This document shows positions 5,142-12,792 of a stretch of 49,034 bases of DNA, one piece after another. Source of the stretch: a virus. The position numbers and the translations under genes are program-made. Within the stretch, counting starts at the first letter, position 1, and every line of letters starts with the position of its first letter. Under the pieces are notes generated by a model that saw nothing but the letters and a program-made list of their open reading frames with translations, did no database searches and had not been told where the DNA came from. The DNA is taken from positions 1 to 49,034 of IMG/VR virus record IMGVR_UViG_3300034066_000841; one strand, written 5' to 3'.

Positions 5142-6545
5142 ATGCGAGTAACCCTCAGGCCCTACCAGGAGGCCGGAGTGACACAACTGCGCTACGAGTA
5201 TTGGCAAGGCAGGAAATCAGTCCTGTACTGCCTGCCCACTGGCGGAGGCAAAACAGTGGTCTTCAGCCACATCGCCGAAAGCGCCGCGCGCAAGGGCAAC
5301 CGCATCTGCATCCTGGTGCACCGCCAGGAGCTGGTCTCCCAGTCATCCGACAGCCTGACGAACATCGGCGTGGCGCACGGCGTCATCGCTGCTGGCACCC
5401 CCATGGACCTCAGCCACAGCGTTCAGGTCGCCAGCGTCCAGACCCTGGTGCGGCGCCTGCACAAGATCCCGCCCAACTTCTTTCAACTGCTGGTGGTCGA
5501 CGAAGCTCACCACGCGGTCGCCGGCAGCTGGGCCACCGTCATCCAGCACTACGCCGACGCCAAAGTGCTGGGCGTCACCGCAACGCCCGAACGTCTCGAC
5601 GGCCGCGGCCTGGGCGACATCTTTGACGCCCTGGTGCTGGGCCCCGACGCGCGCTGGCTCACCGACAGCGGCTTCCTGGCGCCCGCCCGCATCTTTGCCC
5701 CGCCGGCTGAGCTCGACTTCAGCGTCATGCGCCGCCAGATGGGCGACTACCGCATGGATGACGCCGAAGAACAGGTGATTCGCGCCAAGTTCATCGGTGA
5801 CGTGGTGGCCCACTACCGCCGCCATCTCGAGCCCGGCACTGCGATCGCTTTCTGCTGCTCAGTCCGTCATGCCCAGGCCATGGCTGATACCTTTCAAAGC
5901 GCCGGCATCCGCGCCGCTTCCCTTGACGGCAAGACCCACAAGGATGAGCGCAAGGCCATGATCGCCAAGCTCGGCACCGGCGAAATCCAGGTGCTGTGCT
6001 CCTGCCAGATCATCAGCGAAGGCACTGACGTGCCCACAGTCGGCGGCGCCATCCTGGTGCGCCCCACCGACAGCCTCAGCCTCTACCTCCAGCAGGTGGG
6101 CCGGTGCCTGCGCCCAGCGCCCGGCAAGGAGCACGCCATCATCCTCGATCACGTTGGCAACGTGCAGCGATTCGGCCTGCCAACTGACTCGCGCGACTGG
6201 TCACTCGAAGGCCGCAAGCGCAAAACCCGCCAGGGTGACGACGCCGCACCGGTCAAGGTGTGCCCGGCGTGCTTCAGCGTTGTGTCATCCACCGTCACCA
6301 TCTGCGACGCCTGCGGTCATGCGTTCGAGCGCAAGGCGCGCACCGACGTGACCCGTGACGACATCAACCTGATCGAAATCACTGACATCGCCCGCGGCGA
6401 CTACAACTTCTCAGATCGCCGCCGCCTCGTTTCACAGGCCCGCACATTGCAGGAGCTTGAAGAGCTGGCTCAGGAGTTCGGCTACAAGCGCGGCTGGGCC
6501 TACAAGATCTACACATCACGCCAAGTCCGCAGGTATGGCACCTAG
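5142..6545 (+). CDS. SF2 DEAH-box helicase with C-terminal zinc ribbon
   Basis: A 467-residue product. RecA-like domain 1 has LRPYQEAGV (Q-motif region), Walker A TGGGKT near residue 33, DEAHH (motif II) and TATPERLDGRG (motif III region). Domain 2 has ISEGTDVPTVGGAILVRPT (motif V) and QQVGRCLRPAPGK (motif VI). Near residue 375, CPAC...CDACG forms a zinc ribbon. This is the SSL2/RadD-like helicase type common in phages. It opens the plus-strand replication operon and overlaps the VRR-NUC gene by 11 bases. Confidence 0.92.
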   Translation: MRVTLRPYQEAGVTQLRYEYWQGRKSVLYCLPTGGGKTVVFSHIAESAARKGNRICILVHRQELVSQSSDSLTNIGVAHGVIAAGTPMDLSHSVQVASVQTLVRRLHKIPPNFFQLLVVDEAHHAVAGSWATVIQHYADAKVLGVTATPERLDGRGLGDIFDALVLGPDARWLTDSGFLAPARIFAPPAELDFSVMRRQMGDYRMDDAEEQVIRAKFIGDVVAHYRRHLEPGTAIAFCCSVRHAQAMADTFQSAGIRAASLDGKTHKDERKAMIAKLGTGEIQVLCSCQIISEGTDVPTVGGAILVRPTDSLSLYLQQVGRCLRPAPGKEHAIILDHVGNVQRFGLPTDSRDWSLEGRKRKTRQGDDAAPVKVCPACFSVVSSTVTICDACGHAFERKARTDVTRDDINLIEITDIARGDYNFSDRRRLVSQARTLQELEELAQEFGYKRGWAYKIYTSRQVRRYGT

Positions 6546-6885
6546 CCATGAGCTCGCTGTTCAGAACAGCATCCGCCTCGCGCTCGGTCGCGGCAACGTG
6601 CGCCTGTTCCGCAACAACACCGGCGCGCTCAAGGATGCCCAAGGCCGCCTCGTCACCTTCGGCCTCTGCCCTGGCAGCTCAGACCTCATCGGCTGGCGCA
6701 CGATCACCATCACCCCCGACATGGTGGGCCGGCAGCTCGCCGTCTTCACCGCCATCGAGGTCAAGGACAAAGGCCGCGCCACAGCGCAACAGCAGCAGTT
6801 CATCAGCGTCGTGCAGCAGGCCGGCGGCATCGCTGGTGTCGCCCGCTCGATCGAAGACGCCACGGCTATCCTGGACGCCGTGTAA
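6535..6885 (+). CDS. VRR-NUC domain nuclease
   Basis: A 116-residue product from the ATG at 6535, overlapping the helicase stop. It has the standalone VRR-NUC layout: RLFRNNTG, PGSSDLIGW (catalytic D), FTAIEVKDKGRATAQQQQF (E-x-K and Q motif), then VQQAGGIAGVARS. These PD-(D/E)XK-related Holliday-junction or flap nucleases often accompany a phage helicase and primase, as here. Confidence 0.9.
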   Translation: MAPSHELAVQNSIRLALGRGNVRLFRNNTGALKDAQGRLVTFGLCPGSSDLIGWRTITITPDMVGRQLAVFTAIEVKDKGRATAQQQQFISVVQQAGGIAGVARSIEDATAILDAV

Positions 6886-6955
6886 CAGATCATTAACTTC
6901 CCGTTGTGACGCGGAACCGCGCCACATACGCTCGGCCCGCACCTCAACGCCAGCG
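6886..6955 (+). promoter_or_regulatory. Short non-coding leader before 6956
   Basis: It contains TTGTGACGCG, also present in the distal part of early promoter block B, and CATACGCT 15 bases later. A weak promoter on the plus strand is possible. No terminator seen. Confidence 0.3.
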
Positions 6956-7195
6956 ATGGCCCCCCTTTCCCCAGACCAGTGCCTCAAGCGCCTCAGGCAG
7001 CTCTACCGCGATGCCATGAAGTGCACCCCAGACTCAGATCAGGCCGCAATCGATTGGGCCTATCAGGTTGAAACCTGGGCTACCCAGCAGATCGCTCACC
7101 GCGGTTGGAGCTTTCAGGCCGCCGAGGCCGTGGTCCGCAGCACACGCATCATCCGCAAGCGTGCCACCATCGCAGCGCAGGAGGCCGCGCTGTGA
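6956..7195 (+). CDS. Hypothetical small protein in replication operon
   Basis: A 79-residue product from the ATG at 6956. It is helical and basic overall (CLKRLRQLYRDAMKC, WAYQVETWATQQIAHRGWSF, VVRSTRIIRKRATIAAQ). No domain recognised. The stop overlaps the GTG start of the next gene (GTGA). Confidence 0.6.
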   Translation: MAPLSPDQCLKRLRQLYRDAMKCTPDSDQAAIDWAYQVETWATQQIAHRGWSFQAAEAVVRSTRIIRKRATIAAQEAAL

Positions 7196-7389
7196 CCGTT
7201 GCCGAGTTCCGTGAGTCCATTGGCTTTGCTGCTGGCGTCTCCTATGAGCGCCGCCGCATTTATGAGCTGATCAAGGGCCGCGTCGCCACTCTCAACGCCT
7301 GGGCCGGCCAAGGCATCCCCAAGGCCACCATCGAACGCCTCACCTCAGAGCTGCACCTGCTGCTCACCGCGCTCGACGAGGCGCCCTGA
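7192..7389 (+). CDS. Hypothetical small protein in replication operon
   Basis: A 65-residue product; GTG start at 7192 chosen because it overlaps the upstream stop. The sequence (FRESIGFAAGVSYERRRIYELI, then ATIERLTSELHLLLTAL) reads as two or three helices. It lies 3 bases before the primase gene. Unknown function. Confidence 0.6.
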   Translation: MTVAEFRESIGFAAGVSYERRRIYELIKGRVATLNAWAGQGIPKATIERLTSELHLLLTALDEAP

Positions 7390-7392
7390 CTC

Positions 7393-9489
7393 ATGGTGCT
7401 GCTCGATCAACTCCAGGCCCTGCCTGATGAATGGGGCCTGGTCGCCGTGGGCGACAACAAACGCCCTTACCAGCACGAGTGGCAGAAGCATCCCCTCACC
7501 AAGGCTGAGGTCGCCGCCGAGATCAACGCCGGCCGCGCCAAGGCCGTTGGCGTCATCGCTGGCCCCGCCTCTGGTGGCTTGCTGTTCGTTGACCATGACG
7601 GCGTTAGCGCCTCAGAAGTCCTGGACCGCATAGGGGCACCCCTCCGCACTCTGCCCAAATCATGGGCAATGACCTCAGGCCGTAACGGCCGCTTTCAGGT
7701 CATCTACCGCGTACCTGAGCGCTATTGGGATCACCTCCACACCAAGCGCATCAAATCCGGCAAGCAGGATGAAGAGGGCAACAACGAGCAGCTGGAGCTC
7801 CGCTGGACTGGCTGCCAGTCCGTGGTCATCGGCGCACACCCCAGCACACAGGGCTACCGCTGGCTCAAAGGCCGCGCTCCCCACGAGCTGCCCATCGCTG
7901 AAGCGCCCACCGCGCTGATTGAGCAGATGCTGCGCCTTCGCCCGCAGCAGGATGCCGCACCGCTTCTGGCGCCGCCCACCGGCGGCCTCTCAGATAGTGA
8001 GCGCGCCCGCCAATACCTCGCCGCACTCAGCAGCGCACGCGCTGACGACTACGACACCTGGCTGCAGGTGGGCATGGCCCTTCACAGCGTCGGTGACGAC
8101 TCACTGCTCGCTGACTGGGAGGCGTTCTCACGCGCATCAGCCAAGAACAAGCCCCAGGACTGCGAACAGAAGTGGCGGTCGTTTTCTGCCGGCACTTCAG
8201 GCATCACCCTTGGCACCCTGGGCCAGCTGGCCAAGCAAGACGGCTGGCAGCCGCCCAGCAAGTCCAAATCAAAGCCCGCACCAGCACCCCCGTCAGCACC
8301 GCGCGCCTCCACGCTCCACGGCACCGTTGAGCCGGCCGACAACGAAACCGCAAGCATCAAACCCCAAAAGCTGGAGGCCATTGAGCTGCTCCAAAGGCTC
8401 CGGGCCAGCAGTGAGTCTATTCGTTACAACGTCTTCACCCAGCAGATCGAAATCAAGGGCGAAGTCATGCAGGGCGCTGAGCGCTTCTACCTGCAGCTCG
8501 CTGAGATGGGCTACAAGGTCTCAAAAGAGCTGGCCATGGACTGCCTGGTGCAGGTGGCCAATGAGCACCCATACGACCCCGTGCGCCTTTACCTCGAGCA
8601 CGTGGCCGAAACCGTTCAGCCCGCCTACATCGACGCGCTGGCAACCACCTACCTCAGGCCAGGTGACGCCCCCGGCAGCCTCTACGACGAGATGCTCAAG
8701 CGCACCCTCATCGCTGCGGTCAAACGCATCTTTGAGCCTGGCTGCAAACACGACACTGCCTGCGTCCTCATGGGTGACCAGGGCGCGCGCAAATCCACCT
8801 TCTGGAACGTGCTCGGCGGCACGTGGTTCTCAGATGCCCTGCGGGACATCACCTCAAAGGATGACCTGATGGTGCTGCACCGCTCCTGGCTCATGGAGTG
8901 GGCTGAGCTGGATCACATCACCTCCAAGAAACACGCCGGCCAGGTCAAAGCCTTCCTCAGCCAGGCGACCGACCTGTTCCGCGTGCCCTACGGCAAGGCC
9001 ACAGAAGCCTTCCCCAGGCGCTGCGTCATCGTTGGGTCAACCAACCGCAGCACCGGCTTCCTGGTGGATGAGACCGGCAACCGCCGCTTCTGGGTCATCC
9101 CCACCACCAAGACCATTGATGACCCCATCGACATCCCCGGCCTGCTGCTGGAACGTGACGCCATCTGGGCCGCGGCCGTACAGGCCTACAGGGCCGGCGA
9201 AACCAGCTTCCTCAACAGTGCCCGAGAGCAAGAGGTAGCCAACGAAAACCAGGACTACTTGGTGACCAACCCCTGGCAGCCCGCCATCGAAGGCTGGCTG
9301 GCCCGGCAGTTCCCCGGTGACCCCATCACCACCGAAGCGATCCTCACTGACGCAGTGGCCAAGCCCATCGAACGGCAGACCAAGCATGACCAGATGCAGG
9401 TGGCCGACATCCTCAAGCGCCTGGGCTACGACCGCCGCAGGGCCATGGTCACCGGGCAGAGGCAGTGGCGGTGGTTCAAGGTGGCGTGA
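7393..9489 (+). CDS. Primase-polymerase / VirE-type SF3-like helicase fusion
   Basis: A 698-residue replication protein. Residues about 1-185 form a primase-polymerase domain (LLFVDHDGV for the catalytic acids, AMTSGRNGRFQVIYR, and QSVVIGAHPSTQGY). Residues about 200-280 are PriCT-2-like (ARQYLAALS...DDYDTWLQVGMALHS). The C-terminal half is a VirE/VapE-type P-loop domain with Walker A GDQGARKST near residue 462, WLMEWAELDHI, and the arginine-rich FPRRCVIVGSTNRSTGFL. It primes and unwinds at the origin. A strong terminator follows 43 bases after the stop. Confidence 0.93.
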   Translation: MVLLDQLQALPDEWGLVAVGDNKRPYQHEWQKHPLTKAEVAAEINAGRAKAVGVIAGPASGGLLFVDHDGVSASEVLDRIGAPLRTLPKSWAMTSGRNGRFQVIYRVPERYWDHLHTKRIKSGKQDEEGNNEQLELRWTGCQSVVIGAHPSTQGYRWLKGRAPHELPIAEAPTALIEQMLRLRPQQDAAPLLAPPTGGLSDSERARQYLAALSSARADDYDTWLQVGMALHSVGDDSLLADWEAFSRASAKNKPQDCEQKWRSFSAGTSGITLGTLGQLAKQDGWQPPSKSKSKPAPAPPSAPRASTLHGTVEPADNETASIKPQKLEAIELLQRLRASSESIRYNVFTQQIEIKGEVMQGAERFYLQLAEMGYKVSKELAMDCLVQVANEHPYDPVRLYLEHVAETVQPAYIDALATTYLRPGDAPGSLYDEMLKRTLIAAVKRIFEPGCKHDTACVLMGDQGARKSTFWNVLGGTWFSDALRDITSKDDLMVLHRSWLMEWAELDHITSKKHAGQVKAFLSQATDLFRVPYGKATEAFPRRCVIVGSTNRSTGFLVDETGNRRFWVIPTTKTIDDPIDIPGLLLERDAIWAAAVQAYRAGETSFLNSAREQEVANENQDYLVTNPWQPAIEGWLARQFPGDPITTEAILTDAVAKPIERQTKHDQMQVADILKRLGYDRRRAMVTGQRQWRWFKVA

Positions 9490-9505
9490 CCTGATTGCCC
9501 TACCT

Positions 9506-9525
9506 GTGCCCCTTAGGTGGGGCAC
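9506..9525 (+). repeat. Stem-loop GTGCCCC-TTAGGT-GGGGCAC
   Basis: A perfect 7-bp stem just past the primase stop and before the terminator. Its loop-side sequence shares the CCTTAGG theme of the region. Confidence 0.5.
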
Positions 9526-9531
9526 CCTGAG

Positions 9532-9556
9532 AACCCTGTCAGTGACAGGGTTTTTT
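9532..9556 (+). terminator. Rho-independent terminator of the replication operon
   Basis: AACCCTGTC / GACAGGGTT form a 9-bp stem with a 3-base AGT loop, followed by six T residues. It ends transcription of the helicase-to-primase operon and isolates it from the late genes. Confidence 0.9.
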
Positions 9557-9557
9557 C

Positions 9558-9683
9558 ATGGATTGCCCTACCTGCCCTACTGCCCTACCTTTTGCCCAAA
9601 CTACCCCCAGGTCTATGCCCTTACCCCCTATTTCTACTTTTACCCTTCTAGGTAGGGTAGGTAGGGTAAGTAGGGCAATCCAT
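9558..9683. repeat. Large inverted repeat with octamer arms
   Basis: The left arm begins ATGGATTGCCCTAC and the right arm ends with its exact complement. The 14-bp outer match is perfect and the inner 20 bp are degenerate repeats of CCCTACC. The spacer is about 60 bases, C/T-rich on the plus strand. Confidence 0.7.
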
Positions 9684-9794
9684 TGCAGCGCAAGGCTTCT
9701 GAAGGGTGCCCTACCTGCCCCACCTCCCCCTGAGGTAGGGCAATGAGGTAGGGCAGCGCTCCCGCCTAGCCTGGGCCTATCGGAGGGCCATCCC

Positions 9795-10352
9795 ATGGCA
9801 CGCATCGACATCACCGCCACCGTCCTGGGCGACAAGGAGCTGGTGGCTGCCCTGCAGCGCATGAGAAGCCACGACGTGGACAAGGCCGTGCGTGATGGCG
9901 TGCGCTATGCCGCACGTGGTGGCCGCACCGCCATCGCCAAGAACATCGGCGCGCACTACAGCCTCGCTGCAGGCCGCATCAAACAGGACGTGACACAGCC
10001 CAGCTTCCAGGAGGGGGGCAAGGTGGCCGTGATCCGCACCATGCGGAAGCCCATCACCGCCATGCAGTTCAAGGCGCGCGAGACGCGCAAGGGCCTGAGC
10101 ATGAGCATCTACCGCGGGCAGCGCACCGTGGTGAAGTCAGGCTTCATCGCTAAGGGCAAGCCCTTCAAGCGCACAGGCAAGGAGCGCTATCCCCTGGACG
10201 TGATCCATGGCCCGTCCATCCATGCCATCTACACCGGGGGCAGGCACGCCGAGGCGATCAGCAGCGCCACTGAGCAACGCATCCAGGAGCAGCTGGAGAA
10301 GGGCATCCTGCGAAGCCTCCAGAGCATGAGCAGGGGCTTCGGCCGCAGCTGA
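9795..10352 (+). CDS. Minor tail protein gpZ-like
   Basis: A 185-residue product. The N-terminal LVAALQRMRSHDVDKAVRDGVRYAARGGRTAIAK, the central basic region (MSIYRGQRT..., KPFKRTGKERYPL) and the C-terminal helix recall the lambda gpZ/prophage minor tail protein Z family, which acts at the head-tail or tail-terminator interface. In most phages it sits between the head-completion and tail genes; here it lies about 11 kb upstream, alone, before the ParB cassette. Start ATG with GGAGG upstream. Confidence 0.72.
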   Translation: MARIDITATVLGDKELVAALQRMRSHDVDKAVRDGVRYAARGGRTAIAKNIGAHYSLAAGRIKQDVTQPSFQEGGKVAVIRTMRKPITAMQFKARETRKGLSMSIYRGQRTVVKSGFIAKGKPFKRTGKERYPLDVIHGPSIHAIYTGGRHAEAISSATEQRIQEQLEKGILRSLQSMSRGFGRS

Positions 10353-10642
10353 CCCCCGCCCCCTCCGGGTCCTTCCTGGCCTGCGACAGTGCGGGGCCGC
10401 GCACCGCCGTTTTTTCGTAGCGTCTGAAATCAAAGCGGGTTGCCGGGGCGGCCGAGACCCCAGGCCCTGACTGGGGTTCTCAACAGGCCTCGTCTATTGC
10501 AAAAGCCTGCTGTCGCAACGTGAGTCTCGCCAGGCCGTTTTCTGATCAGAAGTTATGCGGCGGGACGAGCGTGCAGAGTTGCGTCGGTTGCGCAACCATG
10601 GCCCAATGCCGCAGCTAATCTCTGACCACCCCACCGCAACGC
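10353..10642 (+). promoter_or_regulatory. Non-coding control region before the ParB cassette
   Basis: This 290-base gap holds a weak terminator-like hairpin (GTGCG...CGCAC at 10389-10404, then CGCCG and six T at 10410-10415), a GAGACCCCAG...CTGGGGTTCTC hairpin with one bulge near 10454-10481, and two perfect 12-bp palindromes: TTCTGATCAGAA (10540-10551) and GGTTGCGCAACC (10586-10597). No convincing -35/-10 pair was seen. The palindromes look like operators for a dimeric regulator. Confidence 0.5.
10389..10415 (+). terminator. Possible terminator after gpZ-like gene
   Basis: A 5-bp GC stem with a 6-base loop and a T6 run 5 bases later. The spacing between stem and T-run is longer than ideal, so this is tentative. 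Confidence 0.45.
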
Positions 10643-11272
10643 ATGGCAGCCAAACTCAAGCCGGCGATGGCCAACCGCATAGAGGTGTGGCCCATCGAAA
10701 AGCTGGTGCCTTACGAGCGCAACGCCCGCACCCACAGCGCAGCGCAGGTGGCGCAGCTGGCGGCGAGCATCACTGAGTTTGGTTTCGTCAACCCGATCCT
10801 GGTGGACACCGGCGCTGGCGTAATCGCCGGGCATGGGCGGCTGGCCGCGGCCAAGGACCTGGGCCTCAAGGAAGTGCCGGTGGTGGTGCTCGATCACCTG
10901 AGCCCTGAGCAGCGCAAGGCGTATGTCATCGCCGACAACAAGCTGGCGCTGAACGCCGGCTGGGACATGAGCCTGCTGCAGGAGGAAGTGATCGGCCTGC
11001 AGCTGGCAGACTTTGACCTGAGCCTGCTGGGCTTCGACGAGTCAGAGCTGGAGGGCCTGCTGGGCGACGACGACCTGGAAGATGGCGTGGACGCCCGTGA
11101 CGCGGTGGACGAGCACGATGACGCCAACACGCAGGTGGTGATCGGCAGCTACCGATTCCCGCTGGACCGCGACGCCTACTTCCAGTGGCGGGACGCCATC
11201 CGTGAGGAAGTGGGCTTCGAGGAAGACGACATCAAAGCCGAGATTCGCCGCCGCCTGCAGATCCCCGAATGA
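10643..11272 (+). CDS. ParB-like N-terminal domain protein
   Basis: A 209-residue product. Residues about 15-110 form a ParB/sulfiredoxin-fold domain: EKLVPYERNARTHS, VAQLAASITEFGFVNPILVD, then the signature G-V-I-A-G-H-G-R-L-A-A-A. The C-terminal half is very acidic (GLLGDDDLEDGVDARD). There is no ParA partner, and the chromosome-partition HTH and C-terminal dimer domain are absent. In phages such domains usually precede or are fused to DNA methyltransferases. First gene of a chain of overlapping genes leading to terminase. Confidence 0.85.
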   Translation: MAAKLKPAMANRIEVWPIEKLVPYERNARTHSAAQVAQLAASITEFGFVNPILVDTGAGVIAGHGRLAAAKDLGLKEVPVVVLDHLSPEQRKAYVIADNKLALNAGWDMSLLQEEVIGLQLADFDLSLLGFDESELEGLLGDDDLEDGVDARDAVDEHDDANTQVVIGSYRFPLDRDAYFQWRDAIREEVGFEEDDIKAEIRRRLQIPE

Positions 11273-12792
11273 CGATCAAGCTGGTGCCACTGGGTGAGCT
11301 GAACCCGTCGGCCTACAACCCGCGCACGGCTGACCCGAAGCGGCTGGACCTGATTGAGCTGAGCCTGCGCAAGCTGGGTTTCGTGCTGCCGGTGTTCGCC
11401 GACGCCACGGGCGAGATCCTCAGCGGTCACCAGCGCCACCTGGTAGCGACCCGCATGGGCCTGTCGGCGATGCCGGTGATGTTCACGAAGCCGCTGGACC
11501 TGGCGAAACGCAAGAGCATCAACATCGCGTTCAACCGCGGCACCAACGACATGGCGGCGGTCGACACACCGGCCAGCATGACGGAAGCGCTGCAGCGCGC
11601 GGACATTCAGGGGCTGGCTGCGAAGCTGCCGGACCGCGAGGGCGATGACCTGTTCCCGTGCATGGCGGCGACGCCGGTGCGGGTGAAGGAGCTCACGAAG
11701 GTCAACAACGGCCGGTGGGTGCAGTACGCGAAGAACACGGCCCGGGTGCTGGCCGGTCACGGCGTGACAATGCCGATCGTTTGCACCAGGGACAACGTGG
11801 TGGTGAACGGCATCGGCCGGCTGGAGTACGCGGCCGAAAAGGGCATCGAGACAGTGCAAGTGGTCTACATCACTGAGGCGGAGCGGGACTTCACCTACGC
11901 GATGCTCAACTACCTCACGATGGATTTCAACATCCACGAGAGATACGAGGACCTGCTGCGATACAACAGCTTCCGCCGCAGCCGCGGAGCTCGCAGCTAC
12001 CTGGGCCGGTGCTTCACCTTCCCGCTGCTGGGGCACAAGAGCAGCAAGACGTTTGACGTGAACCAGCCCGAGAGCCGGGCGCTGTGGATCAAGACGTTCG
12101 GGCGGACCGTGCTGGACTTTGGCGCGGGCACGTTGAGCGAGACGCGCATCCTGCAGGGCGTGGGTGTGGATTGTGTGCCGTTCGAGCCGTTCAGGCTGGA
12201 CGGGGAGACGATTGACCGGGCGAAGAGCGTGGCGACCACCCGTGAGTTTTTCGCACGTGTCGCAGACGGGACTCAGTTCGACGCAATTTTTTTGAGCGCG
12301 ATCATGAACTCGGTGCCCTTCTACCAGGACCGGGTGCACATCCTGCGGATCATCGCGGCGCTATGCGGTCCCCGCACCCGGGTCTACGCGGTGAGCGCCA
12401 GCACTGACCAGACCGGCTATGAGCTGACGGCGGGCCGGCAGTATCTGAACAAGGGCGACGCCAGCCGGTTGCAGTTCAGGTTGGACTACGAGCCACGGGT
12501 GACGATCGCCGACTTCAGCGAAACGCCCAAGGTGCAGAAGTATCACACGCCGGAAGAATGGTACGAGCTGTGGAAACAACAGTTCGAGAAGGTCAAAGTA
12601 ACTGAAAGCGCAAACAATGTTGAATGCATCTGCGGGAAACCGATCAAACCAAGCGATGAAGATCTAAGTGCTGCACTTTGTTTCGAGTTCGACTTGCCGT
12701 ATCCTGACGGCCATAGAATGGACCTGGCTAAAGAGGCACTTGCCGCTTTCGGCCAGCGATTGAAGCGCGAGCTTCCTTACCCCAAGCGATGA
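11269..12792 (+). CDS. ParB-like / class I methyltransferase fusion protein
   Basis: A 507-residue product. Residues 1-75 are ParB-like (GELNPSAYNPRT..., ILSGHQRHLVATRMGL). Residues about 125-200 look like a second, diverged ParB-like module (TMPIVCTRDNVVVNGIGRLEYAAEKGI). Residues about 275-400 form a Rossmann SAM-binding domain (TVLDFGAGTLSETRIL as motif I, FDAIFLSAIMNSVPF further on). The last 75 residues (CICGKPIKPSDEDL...) are lower in GC and of unknown fold. A DNA or nucleotide methyltransferase guided by ParB-like modules is my inference; no DPPY-type motif is visible. It overlaps both neighbours as ATGA. Confidence 0.75.
   Translation: MTIKLVPLGELNPSAYNPRTADPKRLDLIELSLRKLGFVLPVFADATGEILSGHQRHLVATRMGLSAMPVMFTKPLDLAKRKSINIAFNRGTNDMAAVDTPASMTEALQRADIQGLAAKLPDREGDDLFPCMAATPVRVKELTKVNNGRWVQYAKNTARVLAGHGVTMPIVCTRDNVVVNGIGRLEYAAEKGIETVQVVYITEAERDFTYAMLNYLTMDFNIHERYEDLLRYNSFRRSRGARSYLGRCFTFPLLGHKSSKTFDVNQPESRALWIKTFGRTVLDFGAGTLSETRILQGVGVDCVPFEPFRLDGETIDRAKSVATTREFFARVADGTQFDAIFLSAIMNSVPFYQDRVHILRIIAALCGPRTRVYAVSASTDQTGYELTAGRQYLNKGDASRLQFRLDYEPRVTIADFSETPKVQKYHTPEEWYELWKQQFEKVKVTESANNVECICGKPIKPSDEDLSAALCFEFDLPYPDGHRMDLAKEALAAFGQRLKRELPYPKR

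Larger units (their letters stand above)
9490..9794. other. Intergenic region rich in GCCCTACC octamers; candidate origin or control locus
   Basis: About 305 bases with no gene. It holds stem-loops at 9506-9525 and 9532-9552 and at least six GCCCTACC-type octamers in both orientations (9497, 9565, 9574 variant, 9582, 9708 direct; 9734 and 9747 inverted), plus GGTAGGGT variants at 9651-9670. Arms 9558-9590 and 9650-9683 form a long inverted repeat around a pyrimidine-rich centre. The layout, directly after the primase gene, resembles an iteron-type origin or a terminase/regulator recognition site. Confidence 0.6.

Noticed and set aside
7427-8869. Long alternative-frame ORFs inside the primase gene
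   Set aside because: Ser/Pro/Arg-rich translations typical of frame shadows in GC-rich DNA; the frame at 7393-9489 has clear domains.
9490-9794. CRISPR or integron-type array from the GCCCTACC repeats
   Set aside because: Octamers are irregularly spaced and in both orientations, with no unique spacers or cas/intI genes nearby.
11176-12339. 387-codon antisense ORF over the ParB-methyltransferase gene
   Set aside because: His/Arg/Gln-rich shadow with no leader element; the plus-strand gene overlaps its neighbours by ATGA.
10643-12792. Plasmid-type ParABS partition system
   Set aside because: No ParA ATPase is present, the ParB partition HTH and dimer domain are absent, and one ParB module is fused to a methyltransferase.
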